Source: Symsagittifera roscoffensis (taxonomy: Eukaryota; Xenacoelomorpha; Acoela; Convolutidae). Taken from it: a DNA stretch of 64,000 nt. Under the pieces are notes generated by a model that worked only from the letters and a program-made list of their open reading frames with translations, had not been told where the DNA came from and searched no databases. This document shows, one piece after another, positions 30,590 to 44,112 of the stretch. The stretch is from assembly GCF_963678635.1 (NCBI RefSeq), contig NC_087065.1, forward strand, positions 38,591,888 through 38,655,887, written 5' to 3'. A program made the translations under genes and the position numbers. The stretch's first letter is position 1. Each line of letters opens with the position of its first letter.

Positions 30590-31945
30590 TTGCATTTATG
30601 AACGCACATAGGTATAAAAGCACTTAATGAATTCAACTCGAATTCAGCTAGAAAAAGATAGGTAAATTGAGCTCTCTAATTGCGAAAACGAAAATGGCGC
30701 AAAAAAAATGAATTACTTCTAGTTTTGGAAGTGGATTTTAATTTTTAGATTCCGCAGTGGAATAAAAAAATTACCCATTCATCCAGTTTTCTTGTATTGG
30801 TTCAATCTTAAGAAGAAACCAATAATGGCCATTTCTTGAAAATCAAAGAGCTCTTCGAATACCAAAAATTGTTTAAAAATTTTTAAAAATTTTCGGTGTC
30901 CTTGAGTTTTTTTACTCTTTTTCAAACTTTCGTTGGCTTTGTTCTTTGACCACAATCGTCTTTAAAAAATGAATAAATAAACAAAAAATCAGAAGAAAAT
31001 GTTTGAAAATAGTTTGAAGTTTTTTTCAAGTGTTTGGCAGATTTTTATGAACTTGTTCGAAATTTTATTTGATATTTTGTCCTAATACTGGTTAGTTTGT
31101 TCGAAATATGGTGTGCTAATGAAGCAAACAGCTAAGTTTAGTAAGTTGAGCTCAAGTGTTTCATTATAACTGTTGTTTTCAACGGCTTTTTGAGTTCAAT
31201 TCGAACTCATCTAATAAAAGATAGTTAAATTGCGCTCTCCAATTGTGAAAACGGAAATGACGCAAAAAATGCGTGCGACTTCTAGTTTTTAAATTTTGGA
31301 TTTCTCAGTGGAATAAAAATACCCATAGATACAGTTTTCTTGTATTGGCCTAATTTTAACCAAAATGTCAATCGTGACCAGTTCTTGAAAGAAAAAGAGC
31401 TTGAACCTGACCGATATTGTTGGCGTTGTTATTGACTACAATCGTCTTCACAAAACAAACAAAAAATCAAAAAGGTTTTAAAAATTTTATTTGAAAAATG
31501 TTGGATGTTTTTTTTTCAACTGACTGGTAGATTTTTGTGAACTTAATCGAATTTTTATTTAAACTTTTGTCCTAATACTGGTAAGTTTGTTCGAAACATG
31601 CTGTTTTAATGATGCAAACAGCTGAAGTGGGCGTATAATTTTTAGTTCAGTAAGTTGAGTTCATGGGTTTTATTATAATTGTCTTGTTCGGCATTTTTTT
31701 TAGTTCAATTTGAATTCATCTAATGAATAAAAAAATATAGATAAATTGCGCTCTTCAATTGCCAAAACAATGAATGAACTATAAAATGAATAAACAAAAA
31801 CATCGAAAAAATGTCTGCAATTTAAGTATCTCCAGTGCTTTCCAAGTTGCACGAACAAGTCTGCTAGATCTGTAGGTACTGAAGTGAAATTGCTTCTACA
31901 AATACAAAAATTTACATATTGAAATTGATTTCGTTCCAATTTTTC
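30590..31945 (+). repeat. R1 dispersed repeat, three tandem partial copies
   Basis: Partial R1 copies start near 30590, 31185 and 31660, each with 'tcatctaataaaagatag'-like, 'aattgcgctctcc' and 'aatggcgcaaaaaa'-like blocks. The third is cut short by the composite repeat that follows. Intron 4 of gene A. Confidence 0.6.
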
Positions 31946-34900
31946 TCGGCTACTGGCGGTTTTTTTTTGATGGTTTCCTCTAAAATTTCTTTTTTTATGG
32001 GCTTCTTATATTAGCCCACGCTTAAATTTTTTTAATGCATGTTTCTGATTTGTTTTTTTTTAATTGCGTGCCGTTACTTTTTTGATTTAAATTTGTTTTC
32101 AATGCGCGTTAATGTTTTTTTTTAAATATTACGAGGCCAAACTGTGCACTGGATAGGAGCACAAAATTTTGTCCGTATGTTCCTGGATTCCAGAAACAAG
32201 TCCTTAATCATGTTAAAATTTTGTCGGAACAATCAAAGGAAACTAAAGAACAAAAGAAGAACAAAAAAAGAACAAAGGGAGCGTCCTTGTTGCGGAATCC
32301 GCTTACACTGCACAAATTGCACAGTTTGGCCAGTTTGGTAATGAAAATTTTGTGTCATTAGGGTTTGATTTTAATTAATCTTTCAAGTTTGGGCGAGGGC
32401 AGTTTTACAACTTTGTAAAATTGTTTCAAGTGCGTTTTATTTTAAGGCTCCAACAGAAAAACAGTTTGTCAGTTTGAAAAAACTTGAATTACTTAAAGGT
32501 TCATAGCTTAAACAGCTTGCCTAGAAACATTTAAATTTTTCTCGAACTTAATCAGTCTTTGAAATAACTGGAAAAAATTCAATAAAACAGGCACATCAAT
32601 AAAACATAACTGGAAAAAACCAATAAAACAGGCACATCAAGCGTCTTTTTTCTGTCTTAATTTGAAAAGAGAGTATTGCGTACATTAATACGGTGCTGCA
32701 GAGAGCAGTTTTTTGTATTCAGATATGAGGCTAGAGCATCAACCCTGGTAACTTGCTTCCCTCAATGAGAGGAAATCGTCGACCTTGCGTTTGCTGACGT
32801 CTTTTTGTGGCGTTTTACCGTTTTTGCTTGAGGAAGATACCTCGATTGGTCCTTAAGGGGGGGTCTCGGATCAGTTGGTCCTTGCTCAATTGATCCGAGA
32901 CTACAAAGAACTGCGCAAAGAAAACCGCAATATATTTTTGCTCAGACCACTCACATGTAGTGACGAGAAAGTAGGGCGTGTGATGGTTTTTTCTAGCCAA
33001 GTTTGACTCTTTTAAAGAACAATTACTTTTTTACGGGCTCATGTGGCAGTTCACATAAAAGAATTTCAGATTTCACAAAAAATTTTGAAAACCTTTTCAG
33101 AGAGTCGGGGGAAAAACTGATGTAATTATTTTATTATTCAGAGTCAATTCAGCGCCGAACATATGTTTCTCTTCATTTCTACATTGACTAATTTCAAAAC
33201 ATTAGATATGAAAGAATAGCCTGGAGTTTCTCAAGCTTTATTGTTCCGGCTTTCAAAATTGACGATGTTTTGTTGACTGTATTGATTTGGTTCCAACTTT
33301 TGTCGACTACTGGCCGGTTGTTTCTTTTTGATGGTTTCCTCTAAAATTTTTCTTTTTATGGGCTTCTTATTTTAGCCCACGCTTAATTTTTTTAATGCAT
33401 ATTTTTGATTTGTTTTTTTTAATTGCGTGCCGTTACATTTTTGATTTAAATTTGTTTATAATGCGCGTTAATGTTTTTTTTTTAAATATTACGAGGCCAA
33501 ACTGTGCACTGGATAGGAGCACCAAATTGTGTCTGTATGTTCCTAGATTCCAGAAACAAGTCCTTAAACATGTTAAAATTTTGTCGGAACGATCAAAGGA
33601 AACTAAAGAACAAAAGAAAAACAAAAAAAGAACAAAGGGAGCGTCCTTGTTGCGGAATCCGCTTACAATGCACAAAATGCACAGTTTGGCCAGTTTGGTA
33701 ATGAAAATTGTGTGTCATTATGGTTTGATTTTTATTAATCTTTCAAGTTTGGGCGAAACAAAATATTAATCTCATTAACCATGAAAAACTTTTTTTTCCA
33801 AATTGTTTGATATCCTTTGATTAGGCAAGTAAATTTTAGGCATGTTTTTCAGTATACCTTATGAAAAAGAAGACGGCCGAGTGTGTTATTAAACAATTTT
33901 GTTGACAAACTATCCAATTAAGATCTTTCTACAAAACTTTCTGATTGAAAAGTTCTGGCTAATTATGCTCAAGCAAAATTGCTATAAAACCGTCTGAATT
34001 TTAACCGTCTCTATTAAACCCTATGAACCTATAAAAAAACTTAATCTATAAAACACTATGATTTTTATCTTTTCCACATGAATCTTAGAAACATATTTAA
34101 TTTGCGCAATAAAAATCTTTTAACATTATCAGGATACAACCTTATGAGTAAAATCGTCTGCTACGCTATTCAGACTGGAAAAAACGGATCAATTGAGCAA
34201 GCTCTTCCCCATTCTTGCTTGGAGAAAAAACTCAATGGAAACTGACACATGTTTATAAACACTTGAAATTAGTTTGTATGATATGAAATCATGAACCAGG
34301 TTCTCCATCGAACCCCAAATTTTACAGTATTAAAGATCAAAAATTTCATTCAGAGTGAAAAAACGAACCAATAAAACAGGCACATCAAGCGACTTTTTTC
34401 TGTCCTAATTTGAAAATAGAGTATTGCGTACATTAATACGGTGCTGCAGAGAGGAGTTTTTTGTATTCAGATATGAGGTTAGAGCACCAACCATGGTAAC
34501 TTGCTTCCCTCAATGAGAGGAAATCGTCGACCTTGCGTTTGCTGACGTCGTTTTGTGGCGTGTTATCGTTTTTGCTTGAGGAAGATACCTCGATTGGTCC
34601 TTAAGGGGGGTCTCGGATCAGTTGGTCCTTGCTCCTTTGATCCGAGACTACAAAGAACTGCGCAAAGAAAACCGCAATATATTTTTGCTCAGACCACTCA
34701 CATGTAGTGACGAGAAAGTAGGGCGTGTGATGGTTTTTTCTAGCCAAGTTTGACTCTTTTAAAGAACCATTACTTTTTTACGGGCTCATGTGGCAGTTCA
34801 CATAAAAGAATTTTAGATTTCACAAAAAATTTTGAAGACCTTTTCAGAGAGTCGGAGGAAAAACTGATGTAATTATTTTATTATTCAGAGTCAATTCAGC

Positions 34901-37900
34901 GCCGAACATATGTTTCTCTTCATTTCTACCTTGACTAATTTCAAAAAATTAGATATGAAAAAATAGCCTGGAGTTTCTCAAGCTTTATTGTTCCGGCTTT
35001 CAAAATTGACGATGTTTTGTTGACTGTATTGATTTGGTTCCAACTTTTGTCGACTACTGGCCGGTTGTTTCTTTTTGATGGTTTCCTCTAAAATTTTTCT
35101 TTTTATGGGCTTCTTATTTTAGCCCACGCTTAAATTTTTTTAATGCATGTTTCTGATTTGTTTTTTTTAATTACGTGCCGTTACTTTTTTGATTTAAATT
35201 TGTTTTTAATGCGCGTTAATGTTTTTTTTTAAATATTACGAGGCCAAACTGTGCACTAGATAGGAGCACCAAATTGTGTCTGTATGTTCCTGGATTCCAG
35301 TAACAAGTCCTTAAACATGTTAAAATTTTGTCGGAACGATCAAAGGAAACTAATGAACAAAAGAAGAACAAAAAAAGAACAAAGGGAGCGTCCTTGTTGC
35401 GGAATCCGCTTACAATGCACAAAATGCACAGTTTGGCCAGTTTGGTAATGAAAATTGTGTGTCATTATGGTTTGATTTTTATTAATCTTTCAAGTTTGGG
35501 CGAGGGCAGTTTTACAACTTTGTAAAATTGTTTCATGTGCGTTTTATTTTAAGGCTCCAACAGAAGGTTCATAGCTTAAACAGCTTGCCTAGAAAAATAT
35601 AAATTTTTCTCGAAACTAATCAGTCTTTGAAATAACTGGAAAAAATTCAAGTTGTTATAGCTCAGTAGTTTGCTTCAAAAAAGTTACACTTTTTGTGAAC
35701 CAAATCAGTGTATGCAATAGCTTGGAAGTGTTAAAAAGTTTCAATTTTTAAAATGCTTGATAGAAAATTTTGAATTTTTTGCAAAACAGTTTGCTCTGTG
35801 AAGCAATTTGAAATTTTTCATTGCATAGTTTGACTAGCTTCTTAAGAAAAGTTTTGACATCTTGCCAAGCTTGCCTAGAAAAAAGATTTTTTTTCCGTAT
35901 TGATACGCTCTATGAAACAAATTGAAATAGTTCCATGTTTTGTCGCTTGACTAGCTTCCGTTTTAAAACCCTATAACGCGTCATATTACAACTATTCATA
36001 GCTTGAATAGTTTTCTTTGAAAAACTTCGCGTGATTTTTTTCGATTTCATTTCTGATTGTTCTAGGAAATATTTTGATGTATTGTTTCAAAGTTTTAACT
36101 TGTTTTTCAACTTTTGTCAGTATTAATTTACATATTTCACATGCATTTCGAAAAATAACCTAGTTTTTTAAGCCTGACCTTAAAGAAGGCTGAAAACAAG
36201 CGTTTTAATTTGTGCTAGATGGTTAAACTTCATTTGTACTAAATTTTTCAACAATCTAAACAAAATATTAATCTCATTAACCATGAAAAACTTTTTTTTC
36301 CAAATTGATTGATATCCTTTGATTAGGCAAGTAAAATTTAGGCATGTTTCTCAGTATACCTTATAAAAAAGAAGACGGCCGAGTGTGTTATTAAACAATT
36401 TCGTTGACAAACTATCCAATTAAGATCTTTCTACAAAACTTTCTGATTGAAAAGTTCTGGCTAATTATGCTCAAGCAAAATTGCTATAAAACCGTCTGAA
36501 TTTTACTCTATTAAACCCTATGAATCTATAAAAAAACTTAATCTATAAAACACTATGAATCTTATCTTTTCCACATGAATCTTAGAAACATATTTAAATT
36601 GCGCAATAAAAATCTTTTAACATTATCAGGATACAACCTTATGAGTAAAAGCATCTGCTACGCTATTCAGACTGGAAAAAACGGATCAATTGAGCAAGCT
36701 CTTCCCCATTCTCGCTTGGAGATATAGCTCAATGGAAACTGACACATGTTTATAAACACTTGAAATTAGTTTGAATGATATGAAATCATGAACCAGGTTC
36801 TCCATCGAACGCCAAATTTTACAGTATTAAAGATCAAAAATTTCATTCAGAGTGAAAAAATGAACCAATAAAACAGGCACATCAAGCGTCTTTTTTCTGT
36901 CTTAATTTGAAAAGAGAGTATTGCGTACATTAATACGGTGCTGCAGAGAGCAGTTTTTTGTATTCAGATATGAGGCTAGAGCATCAACCCTGGTAACTTG
37001 CTTCCCTCAATGAGAGAAAATCGTCGACCTTGCGTTTGCTGACGTCTTTTTGTGGCGTTTTACCGTTTTTGCTTGAGGAAGATACCTCGATTGGTCCTTA
37101 AGGGGGGGTCTCGGATCAGTTGGTCCTTGCTCAATTGATCCGAGACTACAAAGAACTGCGCAAAGAAAACCGCAATATATTTTTGCTCAGACCACTCACA
37201 TGTAGTGACGAGAAAGTAGGGCGTGTGCTGGTTTTTTCTAGCCAAGTTTGACTCTTTTAAAGAACAATTACTTTTTTACGGGCTCATGTGGCAGTTCACA
37301 TAAAAGAATTTCAGATTTCACAAAAAATTTTGAAAACCTTTTCAGAGAGTCGGGGGAAAAACTGATGTAATTATTTTATTATTCAGAGTCAATTCAGCGC
37401 CGAACATATGTTTCTCTTCATTTCTACATTGACTAATTTCAAAACATTAGATATGAAAAAATAGCCTGGAGTTTCTCAAGCTTTATTGTTCCGGCTTTCA
37501 AAATTGACGATGTTTTGTTGACTGTATTGATTTGGTTCCAACTTTTGTCGACTACTGGCCGGTTGTTTCTTTTTGATGGTTTCCTCTAAAATTTTTCTTT
37601 TTATGGGCTTCTTATTTTAGCCCACGCTTAAATTTTTTTAATGCATGTTTCTGATTTGTTTTTTTTAATTACGTGCCGTTACTTTTTTGATTTAAATTTG
37701 TTTTTAATGCGCGTTAATGTTTTTTTTTAAATATTACGAGGCCAAACTGTGCACTAGATAGGAGCACCAAATTGTGTCTGTATGTTCCTGGATTCCAGTA
37801 ACAAGTCCTTAAACATGTTAAAATTTTGTCGGAACGATCAAAGGAAACTAATGAACAAAAGAAGAACAAAAAAAGAACAAAGGGAGCGTCCTTGTTGCGG

Positions 37901-38045
37901 TATCCGCTTACAATGCACAAAAAGCACAGTTTGGCCAGTTTGGTAATGAAAATTGTGTGTCATAAGGTTTTGATTTTAATTAATTTTTAGAGTTTGGGCG
38001 AGGGCAGTTTTACAACTTTGTAAAATTGTTTCTTGTGCGTTTTCT
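31925..38045 (+). repeat. Composite tandem repeat (modules S1-S2-S3)
   Basis: Three modules recur in a fixed order. S3, about 1.18 kb, starts 'ataaaacaggcacatcaagc' and ends 'ggcagttttacaactttg'; copies lie at 32600-33765, 34366-35535 and 36861-38045, plus a partial at 31925-32415. S2, about 0.6 kb, starts 'caaaatattaatctcatt'; copies lie at 33765-34365 and 36251-36860. S1, about 0.7 kb, contains 'tagcttaaacagcttgcc'; copies lie at 35536-36250 and, partial, at 32445-32575. The complete unit is about 2.5 kb. Copies are highly similar. Each S3 has a hairpin ('gtctcggatca' to 'tgatccgagac') and short frames of no recognisable family. Confidence 0.8.
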
Positions 38046-39515
38046 TTTTTATGTTAAAAAATTGCAAAAAAAATCATAAAATTCTAGAATTGCTTCGGCA
38101 TTTTTGATCTGTCGTCATCATCGTACTCATTTTTAAGCTGAATTTTGTTTAAAAAAATTGTGTTTAAGTTTTATTCCTTGAATGATCTCATTTTGTTGTG
38201 ATATTTTTTTTGTGATCCAGCTCTCTTACCGTGGCGTATTAACCTTGTTTTTTGAAACTTTTGCGTTCAATTTTTTAGATATTTTTTTTATTTTTTTTAA
38301 GCATATTACATAGCCTGTTCGTATCCCCATGTGTTCTTGAAGAACAAGCAGGTTAATTTGATTGATTGCAAGATTTTAATCGAATTTTTAAAAATCTACT
38401 CTGGAACTTTTGGATTGCAATCATTTGACCGAGTTGTTCAGTTATTATTAAATGTTTGGCAAGTAAGAGAACGTTATGAATGGAATTTGTGTAGTCCTCA
38501 TCCCTCATATGAACCTAAAATGTCTTCAGTAGGTTACTTTTTGTTTCTTCACCCTTTGTTTGAATCTTTTTTGGCGTTGCGATTTTTTAAATTGCTAACA
38601 GTCTGAAGCTCAGTTTTGTCTTTGTGTGTAATAATGAAGTGTTTTTAATCGAAAATATAATTTTACCCTGTTTTTTGGAATCAATAGACATCCGCAAGCT
38701 TTTAGTTGCATATTTCCCAAACTTACCAGGTGCCATCCGCCTAAGTGTCAAATAAGCATAACCAGAAGTTGCCATTTTGATTTTTTTTTACTAAATATTA
38801 GTTGACGAAAATCAACTAAACTAGACTTCAAATGTCGAAAATCAAATTTATTTGGATTTGGCTTCTTGGCCTTGAAAGATACCTGCATATTCTCTGTACG
38901 TTTTACTCATTTTGTTGGTTATGTGACAAAAGATCTTTTACTTTGAAGGCCTAGCAGAGAAGTTCCCAATCAAAAATTTTCCAGCCCAAATTTTCCATGA
39001 CAAAAAACATTCAAAGAATTGAAATTGAAAGACTGTTAATCAATCAAAATGTAAAAAATCTTTAGTCAATATTAAATGAACAGCATTATGACCTTGCTGA
39101 TCAGTCGGTTTTTGAACTTAATTTCAAACTTCAAAACAGTCTAGACGACTACATATGAAGTTTAAATAGTTTTCCATTTAATTAAAACCGGTTAAACCAA
39201 AAATGGCCCAATTTTTCAGCCAAACCAAGTCGGTACCAACATCATTAGAGAAAACTCGGTATATTTGAAACATTTTTTTGCCAATAAGTTGCCGCTGTAC
39301 TTGGCGTAAAAGGATGTTTTTCACGTTCGATGTTTTTTTTCTCAAAAACAATACTAAAAGGCCGACACGCATCTACCTCCAACTAGCTTCCCGTCAAAAG
39401 GGCAGAAGCTCTGGGACTAAACTGTTAGAAACTTTATTTCAAAATGATAGTCATGGTTGTGCTTTTAGGCGAACTCTCGGAGTCATGGAGGCCAACAAAA
39501 AATATAAAGTTTTGA
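38046..39515. other. Intron 4 of gene A, no supported gene
   Basis: Mostly AT-rich unique sequence. On the minus strand an ATG at 38775 opens a 16-codon stretch ending at GTAAGT (38727). No partner exon was identified, so it is not called as a gene. Confidence 0.35.
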
Positions 39516-40030
39516 TTATTAAGAGTAATCAATGAAGTGAAGACTCCTATATAGGTCTTGCTGACTTTTTTCTTTTTTTTTCAGGAAAAAGTCCTCATAC
39601 CTGCATAAAAGTCTCTAATAGCTACAGATATGCATTCATACATATTGATGCGTTTATGAATGCACTTAAGTATATATGCACTTTTTGAATTCATTTGAAA
39701 TTCATCAGCTGAAAGTGACGTAAATGGCACTCTCCAAATACAAACATGAAAAGGGCGCAAAAAATGTGAGCGTTTTCTATTTTCGAAAGTGGAAATTAAT
39801 TTTATATTTCCAGCGGATTAAAATTTTACCTGTTGATCCACATTTCAAGTTGGGCTATTGTTATAAAAAAAAACGCTGATCGAAATCGTTCTAGAAAATC
39901 AAAGCGCTAAGAGGGCACCTTTTTTCCTTTGAATTTCGAAAGTTGAGAGTTTTTAACAGAGCCAGTGTTTTTCTTCGAATGTTTTCTTGCGGTCATTACT
40001 TTTTCCAATTTTCAATTGGCTATGTTATTA
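39516..40030 (+). repeat. R1 dispersed repeat
   Basis: A nearly full copy: head 'taagagtaatcaatgaagtg', 'tataggtcttgctgac', 'cattcatacatattgatgc', 'ttcatcagctgaaagtgacg', 'tttcgaaagtgg' and 'cttgcggtcattac'. Confidence 0.65.
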
Positions 40031-40654
40031 ATTCAAATTAATTTTCTCTAGGAACGTATTTATTGAAGCGTAGCTGCCTTGAATTAAAGCAGTAACACGT
40101 GAGAACTTTGGATATTTTGGGTTGGTACTTTTTGTCATTGAAACTTTTGGTTTGTTGTCCTTTGTCCTGACACCGTTTTGTCATTCAAAGCTCGAAACTC
40201 GTAGTGTGAACTGATACAAATTGTGATGGGAGATAATGATTTTTTTAGCATGAAACAAAGGTTTTAAACTCATAGCTATGACTCATTTTTGTCTTTTTCG
40301 TAACGTTTTAACACTCAATTATATATCTGAAGGGCTAACTAAAAAAGTTTTATGGAATTTTGTAAACAAAATGAAAGTCGAAATGCGCTATGAACGCAAT
40401 GTTTGACTGAACACAATGCTTAAGAATTATTAGGATACAATGTTTAAAAGGCTATCGAGCGTAACATTCAAGAAAAATTCAGAGCAACCATCAGAGGAAA
40501 ATGAAATCGATTCAAATTCAAGGCTAGACAGTACCTGCCTAATTTTTGTCCAAAATTTTGCGTTTACAGATTCATTTCAGTCTGGAACGAATGGCTTCAA
40601 AACAGTAACTTCCATGCTAAGAACGCAATTTTGCCAACCGGTTCGGTCTATGAA

Positions 40655-41300
40655 ATAAATGAAAATATTTCAACGTTTCATAGCTTGAAAAGCTTGCTTA
40701 GAAAAACAAACTTTTCGTGAACCGATTCAGTCCACAAAATATCTTGAAAATATCTCAAAGTTTCATAGTTTGCTTCAAAGAACTTCAAACTTTTCGCGAA
40801 TCAATTCAGTCTATGAAATAACTTGGAATAATTCAAAATTTCATAGCTTCAAAAGCTTGCTTTGGAAAACTTAAAAGCATTTCGCGAGCTGGTTCGGTGA
40901 ATAAAATAACTTAAATTATTTCAAAGTTGCATAGCGCTAATAGCTTGCTTAGAAAAAATTAAACTTTTTGCGAACCGATTCGGTCTTCTAAATAACTTGA
41001 AAAAATTCAAATTTTATGAGCTTGATTAGCTTGCCTAAAAAAACTAAGTTTTTCGCAAACCGAGTCATTCTATGATTTTACTCGGAAAAATGTTGTTGTT
41101 TTCAATTTTCGATTAGCTTCAAAGTTTCGATTAGCTTGCCTAAACAAGTTTTTGGTGACCCGATTTGTTTCAATAAATATCTTGAATTATGTCAAAGTTT
41201 CATAGCTCAAATTGCCTGCTTTGGAAAACTTTAAATTTTGCCAAAAACGATTCGGTCTAAAAACACCTAATTTTTTTTTTTTGAAATTTCTTGCTTCAAT
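40655..41300 (+). repeat. Minisatellite, about 85-bp units
   Basis: Seven or so diverged units share 'tttcatagcttgaaaagc', 'ttgcttagaaaaac' and 'gcgaaccgattcggtct'. Unit starts are near 40676, 40761, 40848, 40924, 41010, 41120 and 41200. The unit is related to module S1 of the composite repeat. Confidence 0.75.
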
Positions 41301-41344
41301 TTTTCGCGCAAATTTTTTTTTTAAAAAAAACTAAGAAAAAACTT

Positions 41345-43010
41345 GGAAGGTAATTGAAAGGCTTCAACAAAAAAACAGTTTGCCAGTTTGAAAAAACTTG
41401 AATTATTTAAAGTTTCATAGCTTAAACAGCTTGCCTAGAAAAACTCAAATTTTTCACGAACTTAATCAGTCTATGAAATAACTGGAAATAATTCAAAGCG
41501 TTATAGCTCAGTAGTTTGCTTCGAAAAAGTTACACTTTTTGTGAACCAAATCAGTGTATGCAATAGCTTGGAAGTGTTAAAAAGTTCCAATTTTTAAAAT
41601 GCTTGGTAGAAAATTTTGCACTTTTTGCGAAACAGTTTGCTCTCTGAAGCCATTTGAAATATTTCATTGCATAGTTTGGGTAGCTTCCTAAGAAATTTTT
41701 TGACTTCTTGCCAAGCTTGCCTAGAAAAAAGATTTTTCTTCCGTATTGATCTGCTCTATGAAACAAATTGAAATAATTCAATGTTTTGTCGCTTGACTAG
41801 CTTCTGTTTAAAAACCCTATGTTGCGTCATATTACAAATATTCATAGCTTGAATAGCTTGCTTTGGAAAACTTCGCGTGATTTTATTTTTTCTAATTCAT
41901 TTCTGATTGTTCTAGGAAATATTTTGAAGTATTGTTTCAAAGTTTTAACTTGTTTTTCAACTTTTGTCAGTAGTAAATTATATATTTCACCAGCCTTTCG
42001 AAAAACAAACTAGGTTTTCAAACCTGGCCTAAAAACAGGCTGAAAGCAAGCGTTTTAATTTGTGCTAGAAGTGGTTACACTTCATTTGTACTAAATTTCT
42101 CAACAACCTAAACAAAATATTAATCTCATTTTACTATAGAAAACATCAATTTTTTTCAATTTATTTGATCTCCTTTGATTAGGCAAGTAAAATGTAGGCA
42201 TGTTTCTTAATATACCTTATAAAAGAGCAGACGGTCGAGTGTGTTATTAAACAATTTCGTTGACAAACTATCCAAGTAAGATCTTTCTACTAACCTTTCT
42301 AATTGAAAAATTCTGGCTAAGTATGCTCAAGAAAAATTGCTATAAAACCGTATGAATCTTAATCTATAAAACACTATGAATCTTATCGTTTCCTCGTGAA
42401 TCTTAGAAACATAATTAATTTGCGCAATTAAAATCTTTTAACATTATCAGGATACATCCTGATGAGTAAAAACATCTGTTACGCTATTCAGATTGGAAAA
42501 AACGGATCAATTGAGCAATCTCTCCCCCATTCTCGCTTGGAGGGATAGCTCAAAGTAAACTGACACATGTATATAAACACTTGAATTTAGTTTGAATGAT
42601 ATGAAATCATGAACCAGGTTCTCCATCGAATGGGGAACGCCAAATTTTGCAGTACTAAAGATCAAAAATTTCATTCAGAGTGAAAAAATGAACCAATAAA
42701 ACAGGCACATCAAGCGTCTTTTTTCTGTCTTAATTTGAAAAGAGAGTATTGCGTACATTAATACGGTGCTGCAGAGAGCAGTTTTTTGTATTCAGATATG
42801 AGGCTAGAGCACCAACCCTGGTAACTTGCTTCCCTCAATGAGAGGAAATCGTCGACCTTGCGTTTGCTGACGTCTTTTTGTGGCGTGTTACCGTTTTTGC
42901 TTGAGCGAGATATCTCGATTGGTCCTTAAGGCGGGTCTCGGGTCCTTAAGGGGGGTCTATAAAAGAATAGCCTGGAGTTTCTCAAGCTTTATTGTTCCGG
43001 CTTTCGAAGA
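41345..43010 (+). repeat. Fourth composite repeat unit (S1-S2-truncated S3)
   Basis: S1 41345-42105 and S2 42106-42690 are followed by S3 with an internal deletion. After 'ccttaaggggggtct' (42958) it jumps to the later S3 block 'aaaagaatagcctggag'. The duplicated 'gggtccttaag' at the junction suggests slippage or repair. Confidence 0.75.
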
Positions 43011-43589
43011 GAGTGACGGACATTTTTTTCTCGTGCTGGTTTTTTTCTAGTCAAAGGTCATTATTCATTTACTCGATTTAGATGTATTTTTGAATCATCG
43101 CAAAAACTAGGGATATTTTAAGCTCAAAAGTTATAGGATATTTTACCTGTGATCATGTTTTGCAAATTTGCGAGGGTTTGAATGTTTCCAGTTTTGCCAA
43201 GTTTGGATAATCAGTCCCTGATGTACATCATGCCATTAAAACGTGAGAAGCTAATTGATTCGGCTCAGAAAATTTTCTAAATTGAGTATAGGCAAGCAAG
43301 TTTCTCTAAATGAAACGTTTTTATAAGCTAAATGTATTTCTTTTTACTTTAAAAATCGAGCGATGGCATGAAAAAAGATCAAACAATATTTTAAAACTTT
43401 TTTTTCTGAAAGTTTCATAATTCTTCAAAAATAAACTTTACACCAGAGACGTTGAAGTGAAATCAGCACAATGACGCGCCGCCCTCAAACGAGCTTTCTT
43501 GTCTCTTTTTATGTGAATTGTTTTACTCTCAACTTTAAGCTTCTAATTAAGCTTCTAACTTGCCTATATTGACTTTCACTCTTATTGCT

Positions 43590-43612
43590 ATGTCTCCAAC
43601 GGTGGTGCGCAG
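43590..43612 (+). CDS. Candidate alternative first exon (MSPTVVR)
   Basis: ATG followed by seven codons and two bases, ending CAG|GTGAGA in phase 2. That is the shape of exon 1 of gene A and would join exon 2 of gene B to read RR-W. It lies inside intron 4 of gene A, so use by gene B would interleave the genes. Chance occurrence is quite possible. Confidence 0.2.
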
Positions 43613-43980
43613 GTGAGAAACTGCCAGAAGTTTTTCGAACAACAGTGATTAACAATGTTGAAAATCGACGAGGCTTTCTGATGCTCGCATCAGCTTATTT
43701 TCCAACATCATGTTGGCTGTTTGTAATTAACGGGGTTGCGCTACTCCGTTCAAAGTGCACGACTCATGTTTCGACTCTCTTGACTAAAATCGGGTGTGTT
43801 TCAACTGTGCGTTTTGATTTACAATTGATTCTCGAACGCGATATCTTAGTCGAAAAGCTGCACCCTCTTCAGTTTCAAAGTCGAACGATAAGTTGTTGCA
43901 CAATTGTATATATCTTTTTCTCACAAGCACTGGGAAGCTCCGCTTCGCTTCTGTGTTCATATGCTATTTGCCATTTATAG

Positions 43981-44112
43981 GCCGTGGTGATGGCGCTTCT
44001 GATTGTGGTGTGGAAAAAATCAGATGATATTTTCAGTCTCGGGTGGCCTTGGATCATGAGTATAGTGTCTCTATGTGTTATTGGTGTATTGCTGGGACTG
44101 CACTCTCTAATG
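43981..44112 (+). CDS. Claudin/PMP22-like tetraspan gene A, exon 5
   Basis: 44 codons, phase 0 at both ends, between 'tgccatttatag' and ATG|GTAAGT. It completes span 3 (AVVMALLIVVW), gives the short second extracellular loop (KKSDDIFSLGWPW) and span 4 (IMSIVSLCVIGVLLGLHSL). Joined to exon 4 this yields spans 2-4 with the loop sizes expected for a claudin-like protein. The intron inside span 3 is not at the same place as in gene B, where it lies in the cytoplasmic turn. Confidence 0.75.

Noticed and set aside
33395-33769. 124-codon frame and its repeats at 32144, 33504 and 35328
   Set aside because: It lies within the repeated S3 module, is not kept open in all copies, and matches no known family by eye.
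38587-38775. Minus-strand ATG with a GTAAGT donor after 16 codons
   Set aside because: No downstream partner exon on that strand was found. A single ATG-plus-donor is expected by chance in several kilobases.
40440-40658. 72-codon frame with protein-like start (MFKRLSSVTFKK)
   Set aside because: No acceptor or donor in frame, no paralogue, and the second half runs into the S1-related minisatellite. It could be a lost exon but is not supportable.
43585-43980. 131-codon frame running up to the acceptor of gene A exon 5
   Set aside because: Its stop is the TAG of the acceptor itself and its frame does not continue the membrane-span frame; treated as intron.
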